64,000 nt of DNA from Betaproteobacteria bacterium LSUCC0117. GTDB taxonomy: Bacteria > Pseudomonadota > Gammaproteobacteria > Burkholderiales > Burkholderiaceae_C. Position 1 is the first letter of the stretch, and every line of letters starts with the position of its first letter. The stretch covers positions 248,001 to 312,000 of the forward strand of contig JAUJFZ010000004.1 of NCBI GenBank assembly GCA_030441535.1, read 5' to 3'. This document shows positions 34,404-43,054 of this stretch, one piece after another. Below the pieces are notes generated by a model. That model worked only from the letters and a program-made list of their open reading frames with translations. It did not search any database and was not told the DNA's origin. Both the position numbers and the translations under genes were made by a program.

Positions 34404-35693
34404 TTACTTACCGTTGTAAGAGATGCGATAGACCGCGCCAGCTTTGTCATCGGCAACCAACAAGGAGCCGTCAACGTACATGGCAACGTCTGCAGGACGA
34501 CCGAGGTAAACGCCGTTCTTGTTCATGAATCCCTCTGCGAAGGGTTCCATTTTTGTGGCGTTTCCTTTGTCATCTAAGTAGGTCACCATAACCCGAGCAC
34601 CACGAGGCTTAACCGCGTTCCAAGAACCGTGTTGCACACTGAAGATAGCGCCATGGTACTTCTTGGGGAACATGTCACCCGTGTAGAAGTTCATGCCCAA
34701 ATCAGCTGCGTGAGCAATGGTTTCGATTTGAGGCTTCACATAACGAGAAGCGAGCTCTTTGGGGATCTCCTTACCTTTGTATTCATTCGTGCGGACTTCA
34801 CCACCACCGGTGTAGGGGTGCCCGTACCACATGCCCATCTTGGGTGCGCGGTTCAGTTCGCCTGGGGGCGTCTCATCACCCATGCCGTCCACCTGGTTAT
34901 CGGTAAACCAAAGGCTTTTATCCTTGGGGTTGAACGCTAAACCAACAGAGTTCCTAATTCCTGTCGCCTCAACACGTCGGTCGCTACCGTCGGTTTTATA
35001 ACTAACAATGCCCCCGATACCCCATTTATTGAAGAGCTCCTGCTTTTCAGGTGGGCTGACGTTGAAGGGTTGGCCCAACGAAATATAGATACGGCCGTCA
35101 GGACCAATCGTGCACACACGAGTGGTGTGGTTGTAAGACTCCTCCTCTGGCGGAATAAGCGTACCCTGCGGCACGATTGGTATTGCAACTGTGTCAGATC
35201 CCTCCATGAAATATTCTGCTGCGGGGAACATCATCACGCGGTTACGCTCACCGACAAACAAGAACCCGTCTGGGGAGTAGCATACGCCAGCGGGTGCATC
35301 AAACTTGACGCTTGGGCTGAATTCTTGGACAGTGTCAGCGACGTTGTCCATATCGCGATCGGTCACAGACCAAACGGTTGACTTGCGGGTACCTACCCAC
35401 ACAGTTGCCTTGTTACGGCTGACAGCCATCTGCCGAGCGTCGGGTACAACCGCAAACAACTCGATGCTGAACCCATCCGGTAGCGTGATGTTTTTGAGCA
35501 TCTTACGCAAGTTGTCTGCGTATTTTGTGTTTTGCTCAACGGTCTTCATTGGCCCCGTACCAGTTGTTTTGAAGGACCCTAATTTCTCCAAGTTAGCTTC
35601 ATCGCCTTTCGCAAATGCGGTCCCCGATGACATTGCTAATCCCAACAAAACACCCGTCAGCACGGGTGCAACTTTGAATACACGTGACTTCAT
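34404..35693 (-). CDS. sorbosone dehydrogenase-like periplasmic PQQ-fold oxidoreductase
   Basis: 429-residue protein with a signal peptide (hydrophobic core about residues 10-28, ending Ala-Phe-Ala) and a six-bladed beta-propeller of the glucose/sorbosone dehydrogenase (GSDH) superfamily. Visible propeller segments include LPDGFSIELFAVVPDARQMAV, PAGVCYSPDGFLFVGERNRV, GIRNSVGLAFNPKDKSLWFTDN and QHGSWNAVKPRGARVMVT. The last carries the HGSWN motif typical of this group. Oxidation of a sugar aldehyde in the periplasm with PQQ is the family expectation. A cytochrome c gene follows downstream. Codon use and composition look like the surroundings. Confidence 0.87.
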   Translation of the reverse strand: MKSRVFKVAPVLTGVLLGLAMSSGTAFAKGDEANLEKLGSFKTTGTGPMKTVEQNTKYADNLRKMLKNITLPDGFSIELFAVVPDARQMAVSRNKATVWVGTRKSTVWSVTDRDMDNVADTVQEFSPSVKFDAPAGVCYSPDGFLFVGERNRVMMFPAAEYFMEGSDTVAIPIVPQGTLIPPEEESYNHTTRVCTIGPDGRIYISLGQPFNVSPPEKQELFNKWGIGGIVSYKTDGSDRRVEATGIRNSVGLAFNPKDKSLWFTDNQVDGMGDETPPGELNRAPKMGMWYGHPYTGGGEVRTNEYKGKEIPKELASRYVKPQIETIAHAADLGMNFYTGDMFPKKYHGAIFSVQHGSWNAVKPRGARVMVTYLDDKGNATKMEPFAEGFMNKNGVYLGRPADVAMYVDGSLLVADDKAGAVYRISYNGK

Positions 35694-36081
35694 GGTTTAT
35701 CCCTTTTGTTAAAAAAATCCATTTAAACAATTTGCAACTCGATGTTGTGCTCAACGAACGAGTGGAGCGACTATGCGCCTCGCCAATATTTGGGAAGCTA
35801 GGGAAAACCCACTACTCGTGTCGCCTAGGTAGCAAAATTTAGTGAGAGAGTAGCGCTTGGCCTGTAACTTAGTTTCTGCTCTTCGCGTCGTACCGCGCGT
35901 TATTTCGCGTTACGTTTGCAGTCTTCTTTAGCGCTAGAGATGGCATTTATCAGTGGTTACTTCGTTTCGCTTTTTTAAAAATTTTGCAGAATTTTTTGCG
36001 CATCAGGGAGCCATTGAAAAAAAATACACACAGCGTGTATTTTTTGTCCAGCCATTTGCGGCGACGGCGGAGCGATTGAAT
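35694..36081. other. 388-base intergenic region
   Basis: No convincing coding sequence in either strand. The right half of the region is AT-rich. The left part presumably holds the promoter of the minus-strand sorbosone-dehydrogenase-like gene. A CGCGTTAT/CGCGTTAC near-repeat is seen at about 35907-35922. A symmetrical hairpin with A and T flanks (36017-36045) closes the region before the ATPase-like gene's 3' end. I see no tRNA or known riboswitch here. Confidence 0.5.
36017..36045. terminator. bidirectional terminator-like hairpin
   Basis: Perfect 11-base inverted repeat AAAAAATACAC (36019-36029) and GTGTATTTTTT (36035-36045) with a 5-base loop. The A and T flanks provide a T run on either strand. 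It lies 37 bases past the stop of the minus-strand ATPase-like gene, so it probably ends that transcript. The stem has few G-C pairs, so it may be weak. Confidence 0.6.
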
Positions 36082-36669
36082 TTAGCTTGTCAACTGAATC
36101 GTCTGGTCCCAAGTCAGGTGCGGGTCTGCCTCGTAGTCAGCAACAACCCAAGCGCGCTGGCTGTTCTTGCCAGCATCACTCGCCTCTTCAAAAAACTCGC
36201 GTAGCACGCCGATGGACGGTGCGTCGAGGCCTACATAAGGCTGGTCGATGCAAATGACCTGGGCGCCTGAGGCCAAGTTGGCGATCAGGTCGACTTTGCG
36301 TCGAGACCCTGTCGACAGCATGAAGAGGCCCTTATGCAGGTGCTCGGTCATGCTTAGCGCACTACAAAGGCTCTCGCACAGGCTCTGATTCCATCCGGGC
36401 GCGACGCGCGCGGCCTGCGCCCAGCGCTCAATGGGTGTTTGTTTGTCCGATTCTTCAGCCGCGTAGGGCCAAAAAAAAGCAGTTGAGCCGATATGACTGC
36501 CGGCGTGGGGCACATGTTGACCCGCTAAAAGCATCAGCAGCGAGGTTTTACCCACGCGTTCGTCCCCCGTGACCGCGATCAGGCCGGGTTGTATTTGCGC
36601 GTTGAGGCCTTCGAATACAACGGTTTGATCAATGATCAGGCGAACGTTTTCAAGGGTAATCAGTGGCAC
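36082..36669 (-). CDS. orphan ABC-type ATPase domain protein, catalytically degenerate
   Basis: 195-residue single ABC nucleotide-binding domain with no permease gene nearby. Walker A GDERVGKTS (about residues 35-43) is intact. The signature region reads LSTGSRRKV (118-126) instead of LSGGQ. Walker B ends VICIDQP, so the catalytic Glu is Gln143. The usual switch His is absent where the chain reads VVADYEADP. It should bind ATP but may hydrolyse it poorly. The overall size is like CcmA or other small ABC ATPases, but I do not recognise a specific family. It lies 56 bases after a small unknown gene on the same strand and may form an operon with it. Confidence 0.75.
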   Translation of the reverse strand: MPLITLENVRLIIDQTVVFEGLNAQIQPGLIAVTGDERVGKTSLLMLLAGQHVPHAGSHIGSTAFFWPYAAEESDKQTPIERWAQAARVAPGWNQSLCESLCSALSMTEHLHKGLFMLSTGSRRKVDLIANLASGAQVICIDQPYVGLDAPSIGVLREFFEEASDAGKNSQRAWVVADYEADPHLTWDQTIQLTS

Positions 36670-36725
36670 GGGCAGGGGCGTCGGTTACGTTGGACACGAT
36701 ACCGAAGCATACCGTTACCGTTGAG

Positions 36726-37073
36726 TCAGGCGATCCATTCGTTAGCCTCGGTGATGTGATGGTGTATTCGTCCCTTGAAGTAGCGGGCTAAGACTGCATC
36801 AGTTGCGGCCTTCGCAGCCGCGCGCTCAGGACTGGCTAAGGCGATATCAACGGCCTCACGGCTGGGATAGGTGATCGCCAAAATTAGAGGGATTTCGGGC
36901 GCGCCCGTGTCGCGTTCGTTGCTGAAACAGATGCGCACGGCTAAAGCACACGGGAATGCCTGCCACTTAGGCAAAACCTCGCGCAATATGGCGGTGCGGA
37001 ATTCGGCGGCCTCGCCACTGGTGATCGTCCCTTCGAAAAGGGCAAAGCGGGTAATGGTCATGCTGGCTTTCAT
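36726..37073 (-). CDS. hypothetical protein, ABM/dimeric alpha-beta barrel-like
   Basis: 115-residue small soluble protein. The pattern (MTITRFALFEG start, a central PLILAITYPSREAVDIALAS segment and a C-terminal ARYFKGRIHHHITEA stretch) suggests a ferredoxin-like dimeric alpha/beta barrel, such as antibiotic-biosynthesis-monooxygenase-like or EthD-like proteins. No catalytic assignment is possible. Three consecutive histidines near residues 104-106 are notable. ATG at 37073 or a second ATG four codons in (37061) could be the start. Upstream is the promoter region shared with the divergent dctP at 37273. Confidence 0.65.
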   Translation of the reverse strand: MKASMTITRFALFEGTITSGEAAEFRTAILREVLPKWQAFPCALAVRICFSNERDTGAPEIPLILAITYPSREAVDIALASPERAAAKAATDAVLARYFKGRIHHHITEANEWIA

Positions 37074-37272
37074 TCATGGTTAAGGTCTCGACAGGACCTC
37101 AGACTCGTCGAGGGTTGCGCAAAGGTAATACCTTTGGAATAGGTGATTGCACTGAGTTGTTGATCGCAGACCATGACCTATAATTTTTTCGCCATCCGGC
37201 AAAAAAAATATCATATGACCAATAAGTTTCAGCCAACCGGCCGAGAGTCATAGGATTAACGAGGAGACCGAA

Positions 37273-38289
37273 ATGAAACTACGAGCACTTGCTACAACCG
37301 CGCTAGTCGCAGCAATGAGCTTGGGCATGGGTGCCGCGACAGCAGCCACGACCAAGTTGCGTATCCAGACACACTACGCCCCTGAGACGCCCTCAGGTAA
37401 GCTAGCCCAACAGTTTTTCAACGACCTGACCACCATGTCAAATGGCGAAATTCAGGTTGAAGCCTTTTTCTCGTCTTCCGTGGTTAAAACGGTTGAGACA
37501 TTTGACGCCGCAGCCACAGGTATTTTGGACTGCGACATGACTGGTGGCGCTTACCAAACTGGTAAGAATCCCGCCTTCCAGTTCGTGGGTGACATCATGG
37601 GCGGTTACGACACGCCATATCAGCAACTCTCGTGGCTGTACTACGGCGGTGGTTTGGAGGCCGCCCAGAAGTTATACAACAAGTACGACATGCAGCTGAT
37701 CGGCTGGTGGGTGTATGGCCAGGAGTCTTTGGCATCGACCAAACCTATTCGAGGTATCAAAGACTTCAAAGATTGGAAGTTCCGTTCACCTCCCGGCCTC
37801 GAGACTAAGATTTTTGCAAACCTCGGCGCCAAGCCTATCGTGATGGATTTCACAGAAATCTTTACTGCACTCGAGTCCGGAATCATTGACGGTGCGGATG
37901 CGTCAGGCTTAGCAAACAACGTTGGCTTGGGTTTGTATGACATCGCGAAGCACACCAACTACCCCGGCTTCCACTCGATGCCATCTGATCACTTGGCGTG
38001 TAACAAGGGTGTGTACGACAAGATGCCCAAGTCACATCAGCGCATTTTGAACACCGCAATGGAAGCTTTGGCCCTGCGTACCGCTTTGACCTTCGAAAAG
38101 AAGAATGCTGAAGCGGCCGCTATGTTGCGCGCGAAAGGTGTGAAGCTGTACAACTGGTCGGATGAAGACCGCGCTACCTTCCGTGCAGCTGCACTTAAGG
38201 CATGGCCAGAGTTTGCTAGCTCACCCGAGGCGAAGGCATTGGTTGCGAGCCATTCGAAGTACCTGAAAGAGTTGGGATTGGTTAAGTAA
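37273..38289 (+). CDS. TRAP transporter solute-binding protein DctP (2-oxo/hydroxy acid type)
   Basis: 338-residue periplasmic DctP-family protein. The signal peptide ends at about residue 25 (Ala-Thr-Ala-Ala). An ACGAGGAGA ribosome site precedes the ATG. Mature features: LRIQTHYAPETPSGKLAQQF at the start; DWKFRSPPGLETKIF (about residues 166-180), where the Arg should bind the ligand carboxylate; and TEIFTALESGIIDGADASG (about 195-213). It resembles the TakP-like branch for 2-oxo acids and related ligands. First gene of a TRAP operon that also contains a GH31 glycosidase; ligand unknown. A UUCG-loop terminator follows it directly. Confidence 0.92.
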   Translation: MKLRALATTALVAAMSLGMGAATAATTKLRIQTHYAPETPSGKLAQQFFNDLTTMSNGEIQVEAFFSSSVVKTVETFDAAATGILDCDMTGGAYQTGKNPAFQFVGDIMGGYDTPYQQLSWLYYGGGLEAAQKLYNKYDMQLIGWWVYGQESLASTKPIRGIKDFKDWKFRSPPGLETKIFANLGAKPIVMDFTEIFTALESGIIDGADASGLANNVGLGLYDIAKHTNYPGFHSMPSDHLACNKGVYDKMPKSHQRILNTAMEALALRTALTFEKKNAEAAAMLRAKGVKLYNWSDEDRATFRAAALKAWPEFASSPEAKALVASHSKYLKELGLVK

Positions 38290-38303
38290 GTTGTCTCCTG
38301 AGA

Positions 38304-38331
38304 AAGCCGGGGTTCGCCCCGGCTTTTTTTT
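38304..38331 (+). terminator. UUCG-loop terminator between dctP and dctQ
   Basis: Perfect 9-base arms AAGCCGGGG (38304-38312) and CCCCGGCTT (38317-38325) close the very stable TTCG tetraloop. They are followed by a T run to 38331. This is a textbook intrinsic terminator placed 15 bases after the dctP stop and 54 bases before the dctQ start. Confidence 0.92.
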
Positions 38332-38384
38332 AGAGCTTGAGATACGCGACGACCCTTTAACGATGCATCCGGAGTGTAGGTCCC

Positions 38385-39170
38385 ATGATTGAACATAAAC
38401 CGACAGGTCCAATTGACCAAATCACCTACGCGTTCAGTCGCATCACAATTTGGGGTGCCGCTTTTATCGTGGCCATCATGTTCTATGAGGTGGTCATGCG
38501 GTATGTCTTTTTTCAGCCCACGCTTTGGGTAAATGAAATGTCACTGTGGGCAGGCGGCATGATATACGCAACCGCTGGCCTCTACGCGATGCAACAGCGC
38601 AGTCACATACGTATATATGTGATTTACGACATGGCACCCCAATGGTTGCGTCAGGTGTTTGACGTCATTTCCATGTTGTGCACCAGTATTTTTGTTTTCG
38701 CCGTTTTGTGGGGCGGTTTTGGAGAGGCAGTCGCCAAATTCAAGCGCTGGGAGGCGTTTGGTACGGCCTGGGATCCACCTATTCCAGCCACCGATAAACC
38801 CCTGTTACTAATTACTTTGTTTTTCCTGGTCTTACAAGGGATTTCAAATCTGATCCGAGATTGGCCCAGCGTCGCTTGGGTTCGAAAGTTGTTTGATGTG
38901 GTTGCAGGTGTGACGGTGATCGTTCTGGCAGTTTGGGCGCTACCCATGTTATTCCCACCGGCTGAGGCAGAGTTCGCGGTACCAACGCAGTGGCGGATCT
39001 GCATCGCCGTTTTGTTGTTAGCGGCGATCTTTTATGCGGTCAAGGGCCTGTGGAAGGACTTCAACGTAACCCCAGAGCCCTACAGTGAGAACCATGACCC
39101 GTCAGCCGAGTTCGATTTGCCAGACTCGGTCATGGCGCAACGGCCTGACCAGACCAACGCGCAACGGTAA
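38385..39170 (+). CDS. TRAP transporter small permease DctQ, long form
   Basis: 261-residue membrane protein, longer than the common ~170-residue DctQ. The N-terminal four-helix DctQ domain is clear (FYEVVMRYVFFQPTLWVNEM, then QQRSHIRIYVIYDMAP near residues 67-82). After about residue 165 there are two additional hydrophobic segments (about 170-190 and 205-220). A charged, Pro/Asp-rich tail completes the chain. Such long forms accompany TakP-like binding proteins. It precedes the large permease gene by 54 bases. Confidence 0.88.
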   Translation: MIEHKPTGPIDQITYAFSRITIWGAAFIVAIMFYEVVMRYVFFQPTLWVNEMSLWAGGMIYATAGLYAMQQRSHIRIYVIYDMAPQWLRQVFDVISMLCTSIFVFAVLWGGFGEAVAKFKRWEAFGTAWDPPIPATDKPLLLITLFFLVLQGISNLIRDWPSVAWVRKLFDVVAGVTVIVLAVWALPMLFPPAEAEFAVPTQWRICIAVLLLAAIFYAVKGLWKDFNVTPEPYSENHDPSAEFDLPDSVMAQRPDQTNAQR

Positions 39171-39224
39171 GCACCCCCAATCAATTACAACCGTGTTTGT
39201 GACACGGTTTAGGAGTACGTGAAC

Positions 39225-40868
39225 GTGGATATCTCAACCATTTCGATTATTTTGCTTGTGGGCATGCTGGCCCTGCTTGCCATCGGTATGCCCCTGGGGT
39301 TCGCATCCGGATTTTTGGCGACGGTCGTGCTGGTGTTGAAGTTTGAACCAACCTTGCTGACCGACCCGTTTGTACATGGTTTCAATTTCGCGGAATGGAA
39401 AGCAGGCGAGGGTACCCTGACCCGAACCTTTGGCGCTGGCCCATTGAATATTTTGGCCCAGCGACTCTACGGCATCATGACAAACTATGTGTTGATCTCT
39501 GTGCCGCTGTTTATTTTTATGGCAACCTTACTGGAGAGATCAGGCATCGCGCGTGATATGTACAGCACACTCAACATTTGGATGAACCGCACCCGGGGTG
39601 GTATCGCCGTCGTGACGGCACTCATGGCTGTCGTGATGGCGGCGATGTCCGGCATCATCGGCGGCGAAGTGGTGCTGTTGGGTTTGATTGCGTTGCCGCA
39701 AATGCTTCGCTTGGGATATGACCAAAATTTAGCGGTGGGCACCATTTGTGCGTCCGGCTCGCTGGGCACGATGATTCCACCATCTATCGTGTTGATCTTT
39801 TTCGGCTTAATCACTGAGACGTCGATTCATGCGTTGTTTCAGGCCTCATTCCTGCCCGGATTCATCATGGCGGGTTTCTACATCATCTACATCCTGATTC
39901 GGACCAATTTGAATCCCGCTCTTGCACCCTTGCCTGAGCCCTCGCCAGATGATCTATCAGGGTTAGAAAAGCTTAAGTTCGGGAAACGCTTATTGGCGAT
40001 CGTTGCGTTTATCGCTTCGAGCTTAATTGCAGTGCGTGCCTTTATCGTTCAGAACTTTGTAACGATTGAGGAATACATGTGGTTCCAGTCGCCCAATTGG
40101 TTCACGGTGATGGCGATCACCGCACTGGCGACGGGCTTTTACTTATTTAAAGTCGTTGGCTGGCGCGAGACCCGTGACGCTTGGAATAAGGGTAAGGGAC
40201 TGCTGCAACCCTTGGCCATCGTGTTTATCGTGCTGGGTTCCATTTACGGTGGTATCACCGGCATTACCGAGGCGGCGGCCATTGGGTCGATTGCGGTGTT
40301 GGTGCTCATCAAGTTGCGCGGTGAGTTCTCGATGCAGTTGGTGAAAGAGGCATCGATGCGCACCTTTAAATCAACTGGCACCATTATTTGGGTGACTTTT
40401 GGGGCAACAGCGCTCGCCGGCGCGTACACGATCGCTGGTGGCCCTACTTACGTGGCCAATTTGATCATTGGCTATGACTTGCCCACGTTGGGCGTGTTGT
40501 TGGTGATGATGGTGATCTTCCTGTTCTTGGGGGCGTTCATGGATTGGACAGGCATCGTGTTGTTGGTCATGCCTGTGTTCATGCCCATCGTTCTTAAGCT
40601 GCCTGTCGAAGAGATTGGCGTGTTTGCCCCCTTTGCTGCCGACCCTGGTTTTGTTGCGGTTTGGTTCGGTGTGTTGTTCTGCGTGAACATGCAGGTGTCG
40701 TTCTTGTCACCGCCATTTGGCCCAGCTGCTTTCTACTTGAAATCGGTCGCACCCCCTCACATCTCGTTGCCGGATATCTTCCGCGGGTTCATGCCTTTTA
40801 TCTGCATCCAAATTGTGGTGTTGGCGTTAGTGCTGTTCTTCCCCGAGTTGACCATGCTGTTCCGTTAA
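39225..40868 (+). CDS. TRAP transporter large permease DctM, long form
   Basis: About 547 residues; GTG 39225 is preferred because AGGAG lies 9 bases upstream, and GTG 39219 is too close to it. The DctM family motifs are clear: the MSGIIGGEVVLLGLIALPQM segment (about residues 142-161), GSLGTMIPPSIVLIFFGLIT (about 181-200), the GITGITEAAAIG block (about 343-354) and NMQVSFLSPPFGPAAFYLKS (about 485-504). Insertions around residues 60-85 and 235-305 account for the long size. The GH31 glycosidase gene starts 9 bases after its stop, indicating one transcript. Confidence 0.9.
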   Translation: MDISTISIILLVGMLALLAIGMPLGFASGFLATVVLVLKFEPTLLTDPFVHGFNFAEWKAGEGTLTRTFGAGPLNILAQRLYGIMTNYVLISVPLFIFMATLLERSGIARDMYSTLNIWMNRTRGGIAVVTALMAVVMAAMSGIIGGEVVLLGLIALPQMLRLGYDQNLAVGTICASGSLGTMIPPSIVLIFFGLITETSIHALFQASFLPGFIMAGFYIIYILIRTNLNPALAPLPEPSPDDLSGLEKLKFGKRLLAIVAFIASSLIAVRAFIVQNFVTIEEYMWFQSPNWFTVMAITALATGFYLFKVVGWRETRDAWNKGKGLLQPLAIVFIVLGSIYGGITGITEAAAIGSIAVLVLIKLRGEFSMQLVKEASMRTFKSTGTIIWVTFGATALAGAYTIAGGPTYVANLIIGYDLPTLGVLLVMMVIFLFLGAFMDWTGIVLLVMPVFMPIVLKLPVEEIGVFAPFAADPGFVAVWFGVLFCVNMQVSFLSPPFGPAAFYLKSVAPPHISLPDIFRGFMPFICIQIVVLALVLFFPELTMLFR

Positions 40869-40877
40869 TCGACCGCT

Positions 40878-43052
40878 ATGACGCCCTTTCAAGCGGCGCA
40901 CTGGGCGCTGACACCCGGTGCCGTGCCGGGTGACGCGGTCGCCTCCATGCCAGATGGGGGCGCACTCCGACTGGCTTTTCTATCCGCAAGCACGGCGCGG
41001 GTCACCTGGGTGCGACCTGATGGTTTTCGCGAACCAGCGACCTGGGCCATTGCGCCGACCGCTGGAGAAGATGTTCCGTGGCAGGGTCGGCTGCGTGGCA
41101 GTTTGGCAGGTTTTAGTCGACCGTCCCTAACCGTCAGAAACCTGAGTGCTACTGACTCAAATTCGGCGCCTTCCCTCGAAACAACCGATTTGCGCGTGAC
41201 CCTTGCAGCAGGCGTGGCGGGAACACCTCGGCTGATTTGGCAGGCACCGACAACAGGGCAGGTTTACATGGCTGACCGTGCCACCAGTGCCTACCTCGCA
41301 TCGAAGCGCACCGGCGCCATTCGTCACTGTGTGGTGCGCGATCCCACTGATCGTTATTTTGGTTTGGGTGATAAAACGGGGCCGCTCAACTTACATGGTC
41401 GGCGATTGCGATGTATGGGGCAAGACTCGCTCGGCTACGACCCTCAATCGGGAGATCCACTCTACAAACACTGGCCGTTTTTAATGCAACGCACGCCAGA
41501 TGGTTTATGGCAGGGTATTTACTATGACACCCTGAGCGCGTGCACCTTTGACTTGGGGTGTGAGCACGACAATTACCACGACTTTTTCAGAACCATCGAA
41601 ATCGACGATGGTGACCTCGACTACTACATCATGGTGGGCGACTCACCAGCGGCGGTACTGCACCAGTTCATGTCGTTGATTGGCGGCACCCATTTGCCAC
41701 CCAAGTGGAGTGTTGGATTTGCCCTGACTGCAATGGGTTTGGCAGATGCACCCGATGCGCAACAACAACTCACCGCATTCATAGCGGCCTGTGGCGATAA
41801 CCGGATGCCGATCTCGGCGTTTCACTATGGGTCGGGCTATTCCTCCCGTGGTAAGCAACGCTATGTCTTCAATTGGAACCGCGATAAGTTTCCAGACCCT
41901 GAAGGAATTAACCGCAGTTTCCAAGAGGCGGGTATGCGGTTGGTGGCCAACATCAAGCCGTGCTTACTCGACGATCATCCGGCCTATCAAGCGGTACGAG
42001 ATGCCGACGGCTTTATCAACAACCGAAGCACAGGGGAACCCGTTGTTGAGCCATTTTGGGATGGCAACGGCGCGTATCTCGATTTTACCAAGCCACAAGC
42101 GGTGCAATGGTGGCAGAGCGGCTTACGTCAGCAGATCCTCGAAAAGGGGATTGACAGCGGTTGGAACGACAACAACGAGTACGCGATCCAGTCCGAGGAT
42201 GCGGTTTCGGATTTGTGGGGTCAGGCGGGGCCGATCCATCGCAGTCGGCCGCTGCACGCGCTGCTAATGACGCGCGCGACATTCGAGGCGCAAACCGATT
42301 ACGCGACCGCGATTGGCAGGGACGAAGCGGTCTACACCATCACCCGCGCCGGCCCGCCCGGTTTGCAACGGTACGCGCAAACCTGGTCTGGCGATAACAC
42401 CACCAGTTGGGAAACCTTAAAGTGGAATATTCGGACCGGACTACAGATGTCGTTGTCTGGGATGTTCAACGTTGGCCATGACGTTGGGGGCTTCTTCGGC
42501 CCGTCGCCAGAGCCTGAGTTGTTGGCGCGGTGGGTACAGGCGTGTGCGCTCAATCCGCGCATGGTCATGAACTCGTGGAAGCCTGATGGCAAAAACAACT
42601 TGCCTTGGATGCACGATTCAGTGACCGACGACATTCGCGCGGCATTGAATCTGCGTTACCAATTGATGCCGTACCTTTGGGCTTGTTTCGAACGTGCCTG
42701 TCAGTTCCATCAACCGATTATTCGGCCGACGTTTTTCAACTTCCCTCACGATGAGGGGTGTTTCGCTGATTGCGACGATTTCATGCTGGGCGACTATGTG
42801 TTGGTTGCACCCGTGGTCGAAAAGGGCGCTCAGACCCGTGCGATCTATTTGCCTAAGCTGCCAGATGGGGGGCAGTGGGTCGATTTTTATGACCGCAGCG
42901 TCCATCTCGGCGGGCACGCCGTGACATGCCCGGCGCCGATCGGGCGGTTGCCGCTCATGGTGCGGCAGGGAGCCCGCATACCCGTCGCGGTACCGCCAAC
43001 AGGGCAGGTACCGCGCCATGACGACCCCGTGACCGACGTGCTCGAATTTTGA
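40878..43052 (+). CDS. glycoside hydrolase family 31 (alpha-glucosidase/alpha-xylosidase-like)
   Basis: 724-residue GH31 enzyme with an N-terminal beta-sandwich (to about residue 270), a (beta/alpha)8 catalytic barrel, and C-terminal beta domains. The nucleophile is Asp431 in WNDNNEYAI and the acid/base is Asp506 in WSGDNTTSW. The GHDVGGFFG segment after it is highly typical. There is no signal peptide, so it is cytoplasmic and acts on an imported substrate, probably an alpha-glycoside. It is co-directional with the TRAP genes and only 9 bases after dctM, an unusual partnership because TRAP ligands are usually acids. Possible substrates are acidic or sulfonated glycosides. Confidence 0.92.
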   Translation: MTPFQAAHWALTPGAVPGDAVASMPDGGALRLAFLSASTARVTWVRPDGFREPATWAIAPTAGEDVPWQGRLRGSLAGFSRPSLTVRNLSATDSNSAPSLETTDLRVTLAAGVAGTPRLIWQAPTTGQVYMADRATSAYLASKRTGAIRHCVVRDPTDRYFGLGDKTGPLNLHGRRLRCMGQDSLGYDPQSGDPLYKHWPFLMQRTPDGLWQGIYYDTLSACTFDLGCEHDNYHDFFRTIEIDDGDLDYYIMVGDSPAAVLHQFMSLIGGTHLPPKWSVGFALTAMGLADAPDAQQQLTAFIAACGDNRMPISAFHYGSGYSSRGKQRYVFNWNRDKFPDPEGINRSFQEAGMRLVANIKPCLLDDHPAYQAVRDADGFINNRSTGEPVVEPFWDGNGAYLDFTKPQAVQWWQSGLRQQILEKGIDSGWNDNNEYAIQSEDAVSDLWGQAGPIHRSRPLHALLMTRATFEAQTDYATAIGRDEAVYTITRAGPPGLQRYAQTWSGDNTTSWETLKWNIRTGLQMSLSGMFNVGHDVGGFFGPSPEPELLARWVQACALNPRMVMNSWKPDGKNNLPWMHDSVTDDIRAALNLRYQLMPYLWACFERACQFHQPIIRPTFFNFPHDEGCFADCDDFMLGDYVLVAPVVEKGAQTRAIYLPKLPDGGQWVDFYDRSVHLGGHAVTCPAPIGRLPLMVRQGARIPVAVPPTGQVPRHDDPVTDVLEF

Positions 43053-43054
43053 CC

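Noticed and set aside
35953..36204. Small plus-strand open frame in the intergenic region
   Set aside because: It reads through the AT hairpin at 36017-36045 and then antisense into the ATPase-like gene. No ribosome site or similarity is evident.
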